Shown: positions 28,392 to 37,426 of the stretch, in pieces
Position numbering within the stretch: the first letter of the stretch is position 1
How the letters are laid out: each line of letters opens with the position of its first letter
NCBI GenBank assembly: GCA_048213135.1
Contig: PS015010.1
Coordinates: 372,001 to 436,000 of the forward strand
Source of the DNA: Reclinomonas americana ATCC 50394
Taxonomy: Eukaryota; Jakobida; Jakobea; Jakobida
Length of the DNA stretch: 64,000 bases
Direction: 5' to 3'
The notes under the pieces: model-generated
What the model was told of the DNA's origin: nothing
Database searches by the model: none
Seen by the model: only the letters and a program-made list of their open reading frames with translations
Position numbers and translations under genes: made by a program

Positions 28392-30083
28392 TCAGGAGGC
28401 CAGTGAACGGCCGGGTATGGCGTCGATGAGTGTTTTCGTGTAGGCGTTAACGGGATGGTGGTATACCTGTTCCGCGTCGCCTTCTTCAATGATTTTTCCC
28501 TTATGCATCACCATGATGCGGTTGCAGAGATAATGCACCACCGACAGGTCGTGTGAAATAAATACAGCGGTAAAACCAAATTCCGCTTTCAGGTCGTTCA
28601 GCAGGTTCAGCACCTGGGCCTGTACACTTACATCGAGGGCTGAAACACTTTCATCAAATACCAGGAAAGAAGGATGCAGGGCAAGTGCACGGGCTATGCA
28701 GATACGCTGGCGTTGCCCGCCGCTGAACTGGTGCGGATAGCGATGGTAATGATCGGCTTGCAGGTTTACTTTTTCTAAAAGGTCGGCTACTTTTTCCCTG
28801 CGGACTTTATCGTTAGCCAGCAACCCGTGCACTTTCATCGGTTCCAGTATGGCTTCACCGATGCTGATCCTGGGATTGAGCGAACCATAAGGATCCTGGA
28901 AAACGATCTGCAGGTCTTTGCGCATATCGCGGAGTGTGGCCGCTTTTATCCCGCTGATGTCTTTTCCATTCAATAAAATCTGCCCGGAAGTGACCGGTAC
29001 CAGGCGCAACAATGCCCTGCCCAGTGTAGTTTTGCCGCAACCGCTTTCACCCACCAATCCAACGATCTCACCTGTGTTCACTGTAAAGTTTATACCATCC
29101 ACCGCTTTGAAAAAAGAAACAGGCTTGCCGAACATATCCTTTCTCTCAGGAAAATGTACATGCAGGTCTTTTATATCGAGCAGCACATTTGATTGCGCCG
29201 CCGGGGCAGTATCCTTTTTTTGAATGATCTCTTCTTTAGCTGGAGGCGATAAAAAATCGCTCACTACCGGCAATCGTTCTCCTTTACTATGGAGTGCAGG
29301 CCGGCAGGCGAGGAGCGCTTTTGTATAAGGATGCTGCGGGTTGAACAGCAATTCCCTGGCAGGGCCCTGTTCCACGATAGCACCCCTGTACATCACGGCT
29401 ACCTGGTCCGCGGTATCTGCCACCAGGCCCAGGTCGTGGGTAATGAGGATGATGCTCATGCCGTTCTGCTGTTGTAAAGAACGCAACAGGGAAAGTATAT
29501 TTTTCTGAACGGTAACGTCCAGTGCCGTAGTGGGTTCGTCGGCAATGAGTATATCCGGATCGCAGCTCATGGCCATGGCGATCATCACCCTTTGTTTTTG
29601 TCCGCCGCTTAACTGGTGCGGGTGCCGGTCAATGATATTCCCGGGATTGGGCAGCTGTACCTGTGTAAATAATTCCACGGCTTTTTTCCGGGCTTCGGCT
29701 TTAGACATTTTTTTGTGCTGCCGCAGCGACTCCATTACCTGTTGTCCGCAGGTGAATACCGGGTTCAGCGAGGTCATGGGTTCCTGGAAGATCATGGCAA
29801 TGCGGTTGCCGCGTATCCTATTCATCTGCTTCGCTTGCAATTGAAGCAGGTTGGTTTCCACGTTATCGTTATGGTACATGATACTGCCGGAGGTTTGCGC
29901 TTTCGGTGGCAGCAGTTGCAGTACCGACAGGGCGGTAACCGATTTGCCGGAGCCGCTCTCGCCAACAATGGCCAGCGTTTCACCCCGGTTAAGCGTAAAT
30001 GAAATGTGATGCACCACCTGTTGCGGGCCATCGCCTGAAGGAAAGCTTATGCACAGGTCGCGTATGTCGAGCAGCGGCTGCAT
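28392..30083 (-). CDS. Fused dipeptide/oligopeptide-type ABC ATPase
   Basis: 563 residues with two complete nucleotide-binding domains (DppD-DppF or GsiA arrangement). Domain 1: [12 protein letters not shown]alker A (about 38-49), LSGGQKQRV signature, [12 protein letters not shown]alker B. Domain 2 from about residue 305: [21 protein letters not shown], and [11 protein letters not shown], where Walker B has DES instead of the common DEP. Should energise peptide or nickel uptake, but no permease or binding-protein gene is adjacent. Its ATG overlaps the stop of the preceding gene (TGATG). Confidence 0.93.
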   Translation of the reverse strand: MQPLLDIRDLCISFPSGDGPQQVVHHISFTLNRGETLAIVGESGSGKSVTALSVLQLLPPKAQTSGSIMYHNDNVETNLLQLQAKQMNRIRGNRIAMIFQEPMTSLNPVFTCGQQVMESLRQHKKMSKAEARKKAVELFTQVQLPNPGNIIDRHPHQLSGGQKQRVMIAMAMSCDPDILIADEPTTALDVTVQKNILSLLRSLQQQNGMSIILITHDLGLVADTADQVAVMYRGAIVEQGPARELLFNPQHPYTKALLACRPALHSKGERLPVVSDFLSPPAKEEIIQKKDTAPAAQSNVLLDIKDLHVHFPERKDMFGKPVSFFKAVDGINFTVNTGEIVGLVGESGCGKTTLGRALLRLVPVTSGQILLNGKDISGIKAATLRDMRKDLQIVFQDPYGSLNPRISIGEAILEPMKVHGLLANDKVRREKVADLLEKVNLQADHYHRYPHQFSGGQRQRICIARALALHPSFLVFDESVSALDVSVQAQVLNLLNDLKAEFGFTAVFISHDLSVVHYLCNRIMVMHKGKIIEEGDAEQVYHHPVNAYTKTLIDAIPGRSLAS

Positions 30084-30466
30084 CAGGGTTTTACCACTTT
30101 AAAAGGCAGGCTGCGTGGCGGTTTGGGATAGTAGGCCATGCACACGATGCAGTCCCTGCTGAGCGCCGTGTCAATCCGGAAATAAAATTCATCGCCCTGT
30201 TTCAGTGTATCGGGCAACTCGCAGGTATTGGCGGAAGCGAAAACATTTTTATAGACTTTACCTGTTACGCCGTCGGTCCATTCGGAAACGATCTTCGATG
30301 TGTCGATCTTTCCTTCCAGCAGCGTGAAAGTATAGTTGGAGCAGATGCCCTTGATCTCCAGCCGGGCTTTGTACACTTTTTTATCAGCGGAGGTTTTACC
30401 ACCGGTGCAATTGTCTGCCGAAACGGTCAGCAGGAACAGGGAGCCCAGGATGAGGATCAGTTTCAT
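30083..30466 (-). CDS. Secreted protein of unknown function, Cys-containing
   Basis: 127 residues with an N-terminal signal (MKLILILGSLFLLTVSA). Cys20 lies just after the hydrophobic core (SADNC), but the spacing does not make a convincing lipobox. Four further Cys (in KGICSNY, ANTCELP, RDCIVC) could form disulfides. The product looks beta-rich. It overlaps the ABC ATPase start by one base and lies 17 bp after the AMP nucleosidase gene. No known domain recognised. Confidence 0.7.
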   Translation of the reverse strand: MKLILILGSLFLLTVSADNCTGGKTSADKKVYKARLEIKGICSNYTFTLLEGKIDTSKIVSEWTDGVTGKVYKNVFASANTCELPDTLKQGDEFYFRIDTALSRDCIVCMAYYPKPPRSLPFKVVKP

Positions 30467-30483
30467 AACGGAAGATTTTTTAT

Positions 30484-31254
30484 TTAAAACTTCAAATGCC
30501 GTACCGTAAGTCCGTCATTGATGAGTTGTTTTAAAGAATCTATCCCAATCTTCAGGTGACGGTTCACAAATTCGGCGGTTACTTTCTTATCGCTTTCCTC
30601 GGTCTTCACGCCTTCGGGTATCATGGGGCTGTCGCTCACGAGCAAGAGGGCGCCGGTGGGTATCTTATTATAAAAACCCACAGAGAAGATGGTGGCAGTT
30701 TCCATATCAATGGCATAAGCCCTCACCTGTTCCAGCATATTCTTGAACTCTTCATCGTGCTCCCATACGCGGCGGTTGGTGGTGTACACCGTGCCTGTCC
30801 AGTAATCCGTTTCATAATCGCGGATGGTGGTGGAGATGGCTTTCTGCAACGCGAACGCCGGCAACGCGGGAACGATGGGCGGGAAGTAGTCATTGCTGGT
30901 ACCTTCGCCTCGCATGGCCGCGATGGGCAGTATCAGATCGCCGATATGATGCCTTTTTTTAAGACCGCCGCATTTACCCAGGAAGAGCACGGCTTTGGGT
31001 TCAATGGCGCTGAGCAGGTCCATTATGGTGGCGGCACCCGGGCTGCCCATGCCGAAGTTGATGATGGTAATGTTTTCGGCGGTGGCGCACTGCATGGGCC
31101 TGTCGCGGCCAATCACCTGAACATTGTTCCACCCCGCGAAGAGTTCCACGTAATTGCTGAAATTGGTCAGTAAGATGTACTCCCCGAATTCACTGATCGC
31201 CTGCCCCGTGTAGCGCGGAAGCCAGTTATTGACGATGTCCTTTTTTGTCTTCAT
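30484..31254 (-). CDS. amn: AMP nucleosidase
   Basis: 256 residues from the ATG at 31252-31254 (MKTKKDIVNNWLPRYTG); a longer frame adds 69 implausible residues. Nucleoside phosphorylase fold: TIINFGMGSPGAATIMDLL (phosphate or ribose site), FLGKCGGLK, and the C-terminal DMETATIFSVG segment (about 183-193) with the substrate-contacting Glu, then LLLVSDSPMIPEG with the catalytic Asp. Short Bacteroidota form lacking the N-terminal regulatory domain of the E. coli enzyme. Hydrolyses AMP to adenine and ribose 5-phosphate. Confidence 0.9.
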   Translation of the reverse strand: MKTKKDIVNNWLPRYTGQAISEFGEYILLTNFSNYVELFAGWNNVQVIGRDRPMQCATAENITIINFGMGSPGAATIMDLLSAIEPKAVLFLGKCGGLKKRHHIGDLILPIAAMRGEGTSNDYFPPIVPALPAFALQKAISTTIRDYETDYWTGTVYTTNRRVWEHDEEFKNMLEQVRAYAIDMETATIFSVGFYNKIPTGALLLVSDSPMIPEGVKTEESDKKVTAEFVNRHLKIGIDSLKQLINDGLTVRHLKF

Positions 31255-31335
31255 AACCTGATTTATTCGTTTATTTGCCTGTTGTACAGGATTTTTGATA
31301 ATCTCTAAAAGTACAACAATTTTATTTGTCTGCCG

Positions 31336-31776
31336 ATGGTGCACATCGTTTACCCGCCATATCAGCCCCGTATTAAATCGGAAAATAACAAAGAGTTCAT
31401 TTTCGATCCCCTGCGCAAACGGTGGACTGCCCTCACGCCCGAAGAGTGGGTGCGCCAGCATTTCATCGCCTATCTTACGCAGGTGATGCAGTACCCGGCT
31501 TCGCTGATAGCGGTGGAAAGGGAGATCAGTCTGCCCGGGCTGAAAAAGCGTTTTGATATTGTAGTGTATAACCGCGATGCCCAGCCCTGGATGATCGTGG
31601 AATGCAAAGAAATGAATGTACCGTTGAACGCTGCCGTGCTGGACCAGGTGCTGCGGTACAACCAGGTGATGCAGGTGCGTTATTTAGTGATCACGAACGG
31701 AAATGAGTGTTATGCCTTCGCGGGAAAGGAAGGTAAACTGGAAGAATTGGGAGCGTTACCTCCCTTCTCGGAATAA
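31336..31776 (+). CDS. Standalone HsdR N-terminal-domain (PD-(D/E)XK) protein
   Basis: 146 residues. Resembles the N-terminal nuclease part of type I restriction subunit R: E-F-I-F-D-P-L-R-K-R opening (about 20-29), EEWVRQHFIAYL helix, then the catalytic core KKRFDIVVYNRD (Asp about 74) and PWMIVECKEMN (E-x-K, about 86-92), followed by QVLRYNQ and YLVITNG. No motor domain, methylase or specificity subunit is nearby, so this is not a restriction system. Such single-domain proteins are widespread in Bacteroidota and their role is unknown. Divergent from amn. Confidence 0.85.
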   Translation: MVHIVYPPYQPRIKSENNKEFIFDPLRKRWTALTPEEWVRQHFIAYLTQVMQYPASLIAVEREISLPGLKKRFDIVVYNRDAQPWMIVECKEMNVPLNAAVLDQVLRYNQVMQVRYLVITNGNECYAFAGKEGKLEELGALPPFSE

Positions 31777-31826
31777 CAAAGACCTTTCCAAAGTTTGCAG
31801 GTGAAATAATTACTGAATACCGTTAT

Positions 31827-33230
31827 CTATTCTATCCCCAATTTTTCCAATGCATTCGCAACAGACCTGTCAGTTGAAAAATACTTTTTTTCAACCACTT
31901 CTGCCAGGCCGGGATCGTTCAGGGCTGTTCGCAGTGTTTGTAACAGGAATGTATAATCCGTAAAAGCAGTAGCGGTATTCAGAAGCGTGTGCATCCATTT
32001 CCACATACGGGCTTCACCAATTTCTTTTTCAATGGCGAGGAAAATAATGGGTGCGTAATAGTACACATATAGTTCCCTGTCGTTGTAATCCTTATTCGAA
32101 TTCACTTTCGCGAATGGTACGGCGTCAAAACCCCGCAGCATACGGGCTTTGTTTGTAAGCCGGGTGCGGAACACGCTGTCGCTGATCAGGATCCGGGTGG
32201 TGATGAAGGACAGGTATTCAGAAAAGCCCTCGCTCATCATATCGCCAAGCGCCGAGTTAAACGTTTTATACGTGCCGAAATAATAATGGCCCAGTTCATG
32301 AGCGATATAGGGCTTCGACCAGTCTGCCCTGGACTTGTCTGTAAACTTCTTCATGCCAAATTGCTGCCTGCCAATATTTACAATGGTGGGATAGGAAACA
32401 AAGAGCCAGGCATTTCGTTCTGATGTAGGTGTTGTTTGTATGTAAACGGGATTGCCTTTATAAGGGATATCCAGTTTTTCCTGCAGGAACGATTTGTAGG
32501 AATTGTTGATCGCGGCAAATTCCAGCAGGTCTTTCTCATTGATATCCGGGTTTAGAAAATAGCTTCCCCGGATGTTGGACACTTCATAGTTGCCGGCAAA
32601 CATCGTCAGCTGGTAAGGCACAGCGCTTTGCAGGTGTGCTTTGGTACCCTTAACGGGCAGGGAACCATTTACGTATATCGTATTGCAATCCGCACAATCG
32701 ATCTCGATATCATATTTCAGTTCCGCGTATTTCCGGTCATTTTTGATGTCGTACAACACCGGGTACCAGGCGCTTTGCCTGCCGTCTGTCCGTACGGAAT
32801 ACCCGTTGAACGCGATATTGCCTTTCCAGTCCTCGGCGCTGTATTCACCGGCGCCTTCAGGTATTACCGGGAACATACCCATATACCGGAACTGTATTTT
32901 TCCGGGGAGGAAGCGGTTTCCTCCGTTGCCGGCCGGAAAATAATACGCATTGGTTTCACCGGTAGACAGGGTGTCTGTGAACGACTTATCGAAACGCAAC
33001 AGGTTGTTATAATCGAGATCTTTAAAATAGAAAATGTTCATCCCGGAATTGATCCTGATCACATAATCCTTTATTGCCGGGATATCACTAAGGGTAAAGT
33101 CGCATTCCACAGTACCCTTTGTGATGGACAATTTTACTTTTCCTTTCAGGAATGGAATGGTGTCCTGGGCGGCAGAGTTCTGAAATGACAGGAAAGCGCA
33201 CGCCAGCAGCAGCGGAATTATTTTGGCCAT
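31827..33230 (-). CDS. Secreted M1-like gluzincin metallopeptidase
   Basis: 467 residues. Signal peptide 1-21 (ends SAA-Q). An N-terminal beta-rich region (about 22-240) resembles the aminopeptidase saddle domain. The zinc site is H-E-L-G-H (about residues 314-318) followed after 18 residues by the third ligand Glu in MMSEGFSEYLSF, the spacing of gluzincins such as M1 aminopeptidases. The G-x-M-E-N exopeptidase motif is not visible, so substrate type is uncertain. Exported to the periplasm or outer face. Confidence 0.82.
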   Translation of the reverse strand: MAKIIPLLLACAFLSFQNSAAQDTIPFLKGKVKLSITKGTVECDFTLSDIPAIKDYVIRINSGMNIFYFKDLDYNNLLRFDKSFTDTLSTGETNAYYFPAGNGGNRFLPGKIQFRYMGMFPVIPEGAGEYSAEDWKGNIAFNGYSVRTDGRQSAWYPVLYDIKNDRKYAELKYDIEIDCADCNTIYVNGSLPVKGTKAHLQSAVPYQLTMFAGNYEVSNIRGSYFLNPDINEKDLLEFAAINNSYKSFLQEKLDIPYKGNPVYIQTTPTSERNAWLFVSYPTIVNIGRQQFGMKKFTDKSRADWSKPYIAHELGHYYFGTYKTFNSALGDMMSEGFSEYLSFITTRILISDSVFRTRLTNKARMLRGFDAVPFAKVNSNKDYNDRELYVYYYAPIIFLAIEKEIGEARMWKWMHTLLNTATAFTDYTFLLQTLRTALNDPGLAEVVEKKYFSTDRSVANALEKLGIE

Positions 33231-33560
33231 AAGATCGTTGATTTAACGGGTAGCCTTAGTAGAATAGGAGCGTGGTTTGAGTTAATGATGAACTGCTGAG
33301 TTTATTGCGTTGCATGGATGAGATGCCGCTGCAGGAAAAAACGCTGCCGCAACTTTTCACTGAAGTTATACATTTTTCCGGATCTTGGTTTGTTCTCAAC
33401 GGTTGCTGTTGAATACAGTACAACCGCTCAGGGGCTGGGCGATAGCAGTGGAAACCAAGCGCAGCGAAGGTTGTAACGCATAGCGCCTGCGAATGCTGAT
33501 GGAAGGATCATTGCTGAAAGCCCGGTAAAAAAACATCCCCGGGAAAAGTGTCCTTCGCCT
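33231..33560. other. 330-bp gap, no recognisable gene
   Basis: Lies between the start of the M1-like peptidase and the end of the small frame next to the permease. Composition is mixed; 33420-33520 is GC-rich with short self-similar pieces (GCGCAGCGAAGG, GCATAGCGCCTGCGAATGC). No tRNA, SRP RNA, tmRNA or reading frame with support was found. Could be an eroded gene or an intergenic repeat. Confidence 0.4.
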
Positions 33561-33647
33561 TTATGTGGTCTTATCCTTTGTATTCCTTATGAGGCCGATG
33601 CCGGCGATACCCAGCAAGGATAATATGATTTCCGCTAAAACGGCCAT
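33561..33647 (-). CDS. Possible 28-residue single-helix membrane peptide
   Basis: Reverse-strand ATG at 33645-33647 gives MAVLAEIILSLLGIAGIGLI followed by a basic tail (RNTKDKTT) and TAA at 33561-33563. It overlaps the last 13 bp of the permease gene in another frame. The composition is that of a one-helix membrane peptide with a positive cytoplasmic tail, like small accessory subunits of transporters. No homolog recognised; it could be chance. Confidence 0.35.
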   Translation of the reverse strand: MAVLAEIILSLLGIAGIGLIRNTKDKTT

Positions 33648-34972
33648 TGTTTCCGCAATTTCGCCTGTACCAGGAATACCACAATGCCGCTTCCGAATAC
33701 GATCAAAAATGCGCCGATCACATTCAACCCTGTAGAGTAGAAAATAAAAGCCCAGAGTATAACGGCGAGTATAACAGGGAGCGGGTAGAGCGGCATTTTG
33801 TAAGGAAGCTGTTGGGTACCGTTCCTTTTGCGCAGCAGCACTACACCTATGGCCTGGCCAATGAACTGCACCACGATGCGCATGGCGAGTATACCGCTGA
33901 TGACATCGGCCATGCGGAAAAGCATACTGAAGATAAAAGCCAGCGCGGCCAGTACGAGCAGGCTTACATAAGGAAAGTTTTTTGTGGGGTGCAGTTTGGC
34001 GAATACTTTAAAGAAGGCACCGTCTACCGCCGCCGCATACGGCACACGGGAATAGCCCAGCATAACGGCGAATAGGGAAGCCAACGCCACCCACAGGATC
34101 ATCACCGTGGCCACATTGGCGGCACCGTGACCATATAATCTTTCAATGAAAGTGCTTACCACAAAACTCTCCTTGCTGTTTTGTATCTCCTGCCAGGGGA
34201 TCACGCTGGTCACACTCATATTCATGGCGAGGTAGAGTATGGCGATGCCGATAACGGAGATGAACATGCTGCGGGGAATATTTTTACCGGGATTGGTGAT
34301 CTCACCGCCGAGGTGGCAAACATTATAATAACCGAGATAGCTGTACATGGTTTTGATGCAGGCCTGCCCGAATGCGAAAGAGGCCAGGTGCATCCAGTCG
34401 AACCCGGTGTTGATATCGCGGAGCGGCTGAAAAAAATTGCCATGCGCAATTCCGCCGATGATGATCCACCCCAGGGTGAGTAGCACGCCGCTCCAGAGAA
34501 GCACGCCAATGCGGCCCACACTGTCGATCTTACGATAGAGCAATATGGTGATCACGACAATCACCAGTGCCGAAACCATTTTTTGCTGAAATACATCAAG
34601 ATGAACCAGGTAACCCAGGTACTGCGCAAAACCGATGGCCGCGGAAGCTGCCACCAGCGGGGCTTGTATCACCGTTTGCCATACGTAGAGGAAACTCATC
34701 ATGCGGCCCATGCCATTCTTACCGTAGGCTTCTTTGAGGAAGTTGTAACTGCCACCGGCGAGGGGATAGGCAGCGCCGAGTTCGCTCCAGATCATGGCAT
34801 CGATGAGTGATAATACGGCTCCCGCCACCCAGGCCCAGAGGTACATGCCGCCGATAAAGCCGATAACAATGGGCAGGCTCACAAAGGGGCCGATGCCTAC
34901 CATGTCGATCATATTCAATACCGTAGACTGGAACAATCCCAGCCTTCTTTGCAGCGTGCCCGTTCTATCCAT
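33635..34972 (-). CDS. APC-family amino acid permease
   Basis: 445 residues with 12 hydrophobic segments. Starts near MDRTGTLQRRLGLFQSTVLNMIDMVGIGPFVSLP; the G-I-G-P-F unwound helix 1 is the typical substrate site, and the second helix has WAGAVLSLIDAMIWSELGAAYPLAGGSYNFLKEAYG, the APC signature with E-L-G-A-A-Y-P-x-A-G-G-S-Y. Probably an amino acid/proton symporter or exchanger in the inner membrane; substrate unknown. Confidence 0.92.
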   Translation of the reverse strand: MDRTGTLQRRLGLFQSTVLNMIDMVGIGPFVSLPIVIGFIGGMYLWAWVAGAVLSLIDAMIWSELGAAYPLAGGSYNFLKEAYGKNGMGRMMSFLYVWQTVIQAPLVAASAAIGFAQYLGYLVHLDVFQQKMVSALVIVVITILLYRKIDSVGRIGVLLWSGVLLTLGWIIIGGIAHGNFFQPLRDINTGFDWMHLASFAFGQACIKTMYSYLGYYNVCHLGGEITNPGKNIPRSMFISVIGIAILYLAMNMSVTSVIPWQEIQNSKESFVVSTFIERLYGHGAANVATVMILWVALASLFAVMLGYSRVPYAAAVDGAFFKVFAKLHPTKNFPYVSLLVLAALAFIFSMLFRMADVISGILAMRIVVQFIGQAIGVVLLRKRNGTQQLPYKMPLYPLPVILAVILWAFIFYSTGLNVIGAFLIVFGSGIVVFLVQAKLRKQWPF

Positions 34973-35178
34973 TCATTGAAAAATTTGAATGGGTAAAATA
35001 CAATTCAAAATTGAAAAAGGAGAATTAGGTGGGAAATTATCCGGATTTCGTAAATAATTACTAATGACCAATTACGAATTACGAATTGTGCTGGTCATTT
35101 CAGGCAATCAATCATTATCAGCTTTCTAATTCAAGGCAGAATATTAGATATCCGTTGGAAAAAGGGGGCCGCATGAAA

Positions 35179-35207
35179 AATGCCTGCTGATCAGAATCGC
35201 AGGCATT
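35179..35207 (-). terminator. Terminator after the thioredoxin-like gene, fused to an AATTACG array
   Basis: Stem AATGCCTGC (35179-35187) / GCAGGCATT (35199-35207). On the reverse strand it is followed by TTTTTCATG. The adjoining 35204-35230 is an AATTACG-type array lying between the stop codon at 35235 and the hairpin. Confidence 0.75.
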
Positions 35208-35234
35208 CGTAATTAGTAATTCGTAATTGAAAAC

Positions 35235-35762
35235 CTACCACTTCGCCGCGAACACTTTCATAAACTGCGGGAAGTCCTGCGTTTTATAAGCGCCTTCGCC
35301 AAAGAACTTTAACGGGGGTTCCAGTTCGGAAGGTTTCATATAACCGGAGAGGGGAGCGGGCTGCGCATCGATAGCGGAAAGCAGTACGGTAGTGGGGTAA
35401 CCCATACGGCCCTGTAATAAGGTTACGGCCAGATCGTGCGAACGGTAACCGCTGTTGTAACCGTATTGCTTACCGGCAAACTCCACCGCTTCGGTCGACT
35501 CGGCGTTGAACTTAACGGCGTAATATTTATCGTTGATGTACTCGATCACTTTGGCATTGCTGTAGGTTTCCCTGTCCATTACCTTGCACCAGCCGCACCA
35601 GTTGGTGTATACATCAATAATGATGGGCTTGGGATTTTTAGCGTAAGCGGCTTTCAGCTCAGTAAAACTCAACCACTTGATACCCTCTTTTTTTGCAGGC
35701 GTGAAGGCCATAAAAAGTAAGGGTACGGACAAAACCAGGACAAACCGGATAACCTTTTGCAT
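35235..35762 (-). CDS. Secreted thioredoxin-fold protein
   Basis: 175 residues. N-terminal signal or anchor (hydrophobic 5-20, ends near MAF-TPAKK, no lipobox). Thioredoxin fold with the redox motif W-C-G-W-C-K at 55-60, then Y-P-T-T-V near 125-129 as the cis-Pro loop. The form (KPIIIDVYTNWCGWCKVMDRETYSN) is the DUF255/thioredoxin_7 type that reduces or oxidises cysteines of exported proteins in the periplasm. Divergent from ubiX with 45 bp between starts. Confidence 0.9.
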   Translation of the reverse strand: MQKVIRFVLVLSVPLLFMAFTPAKKEGIKWLSFTELKAAYAKNPKPIIIDVYTNWCGWCKVMDRETYSNAKVIEYINDKYYAVKFNAESTEAVEFAGKQYGYNSGYRSHDLAVTLLQGRMGYPTTVLLSAIDAQPAPLSGYMKPSELEPPLKFFGEGAYKTQDFPQFMKVFAAKW

Positions 35763-35807
35763 AAATCAATTGTTTTGTAGCTTAGACATTTACAAAAACG
35801 GAAATTA

Positions 35808-36368
35808 ATGCAAAAAATTGTTGTAGCCATAACCGGGGCGAGTGGTTCGGTATATGCCAAATTGTTACTGGGTAAGCTGTTGAGCGTGAAGCAACAATGG
35901 GAAGCGCTGTCGGTGGTAATGACGGATAATGCACAGGCAGTGTGGAAAACTGAGCTTGGCGATGAGGGCTTCCGCGACCTGCCGGTGACCTTTTTTGACA
36001 GTAAAGACTTCTATGCTCCTTTTGCTTCGGGCTCGGGGAAGTACGATACCATGATCATCATTCCCTGCAGCATGGGTACGCTGGGCCGAATTGCCGGGGG
36101 GATTTCCAATGACCTCATCAGCCGGGCAGCGGATGTTGTGCTGAAAGAAAGAAGAAAGCTCATCTGCGTGGTGAGGGATACACCTTATAACCTGGTCCAT
36201 ATCCGCAACATGGAAACGGTAACCCTGGCGGGAGGTATTATTTGTCCGGCCACGCCATCATTCTACAGCAAGCCGGTTACTATTGAAGACCTGGCTACCA
36301 CGGTGGTTGACCGGGTGCTTGACCTGGCGGGGATTGAAGTGACGACGTTTCGCTGGGGGAGTAAATAA
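35808..36368 (+). CDS. ubiX: Flavin prenyltransferase
   Basis: 186 residues, full length. Attaches a dimethylallyl group to FMN to make the prenyl-FMN cofactor used by UbiD-type decarboxylases. Motifs: AITGASGSVYAKLL (7-20, phosphate and flavin site), FDSKDFYAPFASGSG, the MIIIPCSMGTLGRIAGGISNDLISRAADVVLKERR block (about 83-118), and VVRDTPYNLVHIRNM. No ubiD gene is in the window. Confidence 0.95.
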   Translation: MQKIVVAITGASGSVYAKLLLGKLLSVKQQWEALSVVMTDNAQAVWKTELGDEGFRDLPVTFFDSKDFYAPFASGSGKYDTMIIIPCSMGTLGRIAGGISNDLISRAADVVLKERRKLICVVRDTPYNLVHIRNMETVTLAGGIICPATPSFYSKPVTIEDLATTVVDRVLDLAGIEVTTFRWGSK

Positions 36369-36446
36369 TTACGAATTACTAATTACGAATGGTGGGGTGG
36401 GGTGTGTATTTGTTTTTCTTCTCTGTATGACGTTTACAGGAAAAGA

Positions 36447-36471
36447 AAAGCCCTTGGTGTGGAAGGGCTTT
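36447..36471. terminator. Bidirectional terminator between ubiX and the LolA-like gene
   Basis: AAAGCCCTT (36447-36455) / AAGGGCTTT (36463-36471) with a 7-nt loop and A/T flanks. Lies between convergent genes, after an AATTACG array at 36364-36391. Confidence 0.82.
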
Positions 36472-36535
36472 AAATAAATTATCAAATATTCTTGGTGCTG
36501 TATCTCGTATCCGGTATCTCACATCCTGCATCCGC

Positions 36536-37183
36536 TTACCTCAAATCAACCACATCCACTCCGGGGTATTTCTTGGCGTCGTAAATGAACAGGTTGTCCG
36601 CTACGGCAGCATTGCCATTCATCCCGCTTACGGCATAAGTAATACGGTTGCCGGCTTTCTCAAAAATTTTCGCTGAGCTGATGGTCTGTGTGGCTTTGTT
36701 GATAAACAGCAACACTTTGTGGAACGGTTTGGTCTTGTCGATGGGCGTCAGCTCAATCTCCTGTACATTACCGGCATTACTGTTGAGCTTATACAGGAAG
36801 TCCTTATCGTAAAAATTGGTGAACAGTTTTTGCGGGGTGATGGAACTGCCGGAGGCGTCCAGTTTGCTGATCGTCACTTCTTTGGCGGCATTGTCGAGCG
36901 TCCATACATTGGCACCATCACTGAAAATTTCCTGCCCGGTTACGCTGATGCGGTAGCGGGTACCTTTCATGTAAACCGTACCTGACTTATTGCCAATCAG
37001 CTTGTTGGCGCTGTTCTCGATCTTTAATGTGAATTTGGACTGAACCGCTTTAAAACTTTTGAACCTGGCGCTTACCGCGTCGAGTATCTTTTTAGCCTCG
37101 GGATCATTTTTCCCCATTCCTTTTGGTTGTGCTACTGCACCCAGTGAAACCAGCAGCAGCAATCCGCTTACAATTTTCTTCAT
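36536..37183 (-). CDS. LolA-like outer-membrane lipoprotein carrier
   Basis: 215 residues from the ATG at 37181-37183; the longer frame adds 14 residues in front of the signal peptide (MKKIVSGLLLLVSLGAVA-Q). The fold is visible as SARFKSFKAVQSKFTLKIEN, GTVYMKGTRYRIS, FSDGANVWTLDNAAKEVTIS and the later LLFINKATQTISSAKIFEK strands. Carries or binds lipids or lipoproteins in the periplasm. A reverse-strand -10 TATATTTG (37223-37230) gives a leader of about 34 nt. Confidence 0.88.
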   Translation of the reverse strand: MKKIVSGLLLLVSLGAVAQPKGMGKNDPEAKKILDAVSARFKSFKAVQSKFTLKIENSANKLIGNKSGTVYMKGTRYRISVTGQEIFSDGANVWTLDNAAKEVTISKLDASGSSITPQKLFTNFYDKDFLYKLNSNAGNVQEIELTPIDKTKPFHKVLLFINKATQTISSAKIFEKAGNRITYAVSGMNGNAAVADNLFIYDAKKYPGVDVVDLR

Positions 37184-37222
37184 ATGTTGTATTAAAGTAA
37201 TAAATCTTACCCTAAGAGGGTG

Positions 37223-37230
37223 CAAATATA
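37223..37230 (-). promoter_or_regulatory. Candidate -10 element of the LolA-like gene
   Basis: TATATTTG on the reverse strand, exact TAnnTTTG match, 39 nt before the ATG. No clear -33 element. Confidence 0.4.
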
Positions 37231-37426
37231 GTACCTATTAGACGTTTTATGGGGGCCGATGTTTAATTGCGCTATTTAAGAAACTGTTAATGTGCATTTT
37301 ACTCCAAAATAATTGGGATAAGCGGTCGTTTATCCCATACATAATGGCTAATTTGCAGCTACTTCAACTCCATATTTTTCGCTTCAGCTCCACTATTGTA
37401 ACTATTCATCATTTTAATTTATTAAC

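Noticed and set aside
33420-33530. Structured RNA gene (SRP RNA, tmRNA or tRNA) in the GC-rich gap
   Set aside because: None of the conserved cores of these RNAs is present.
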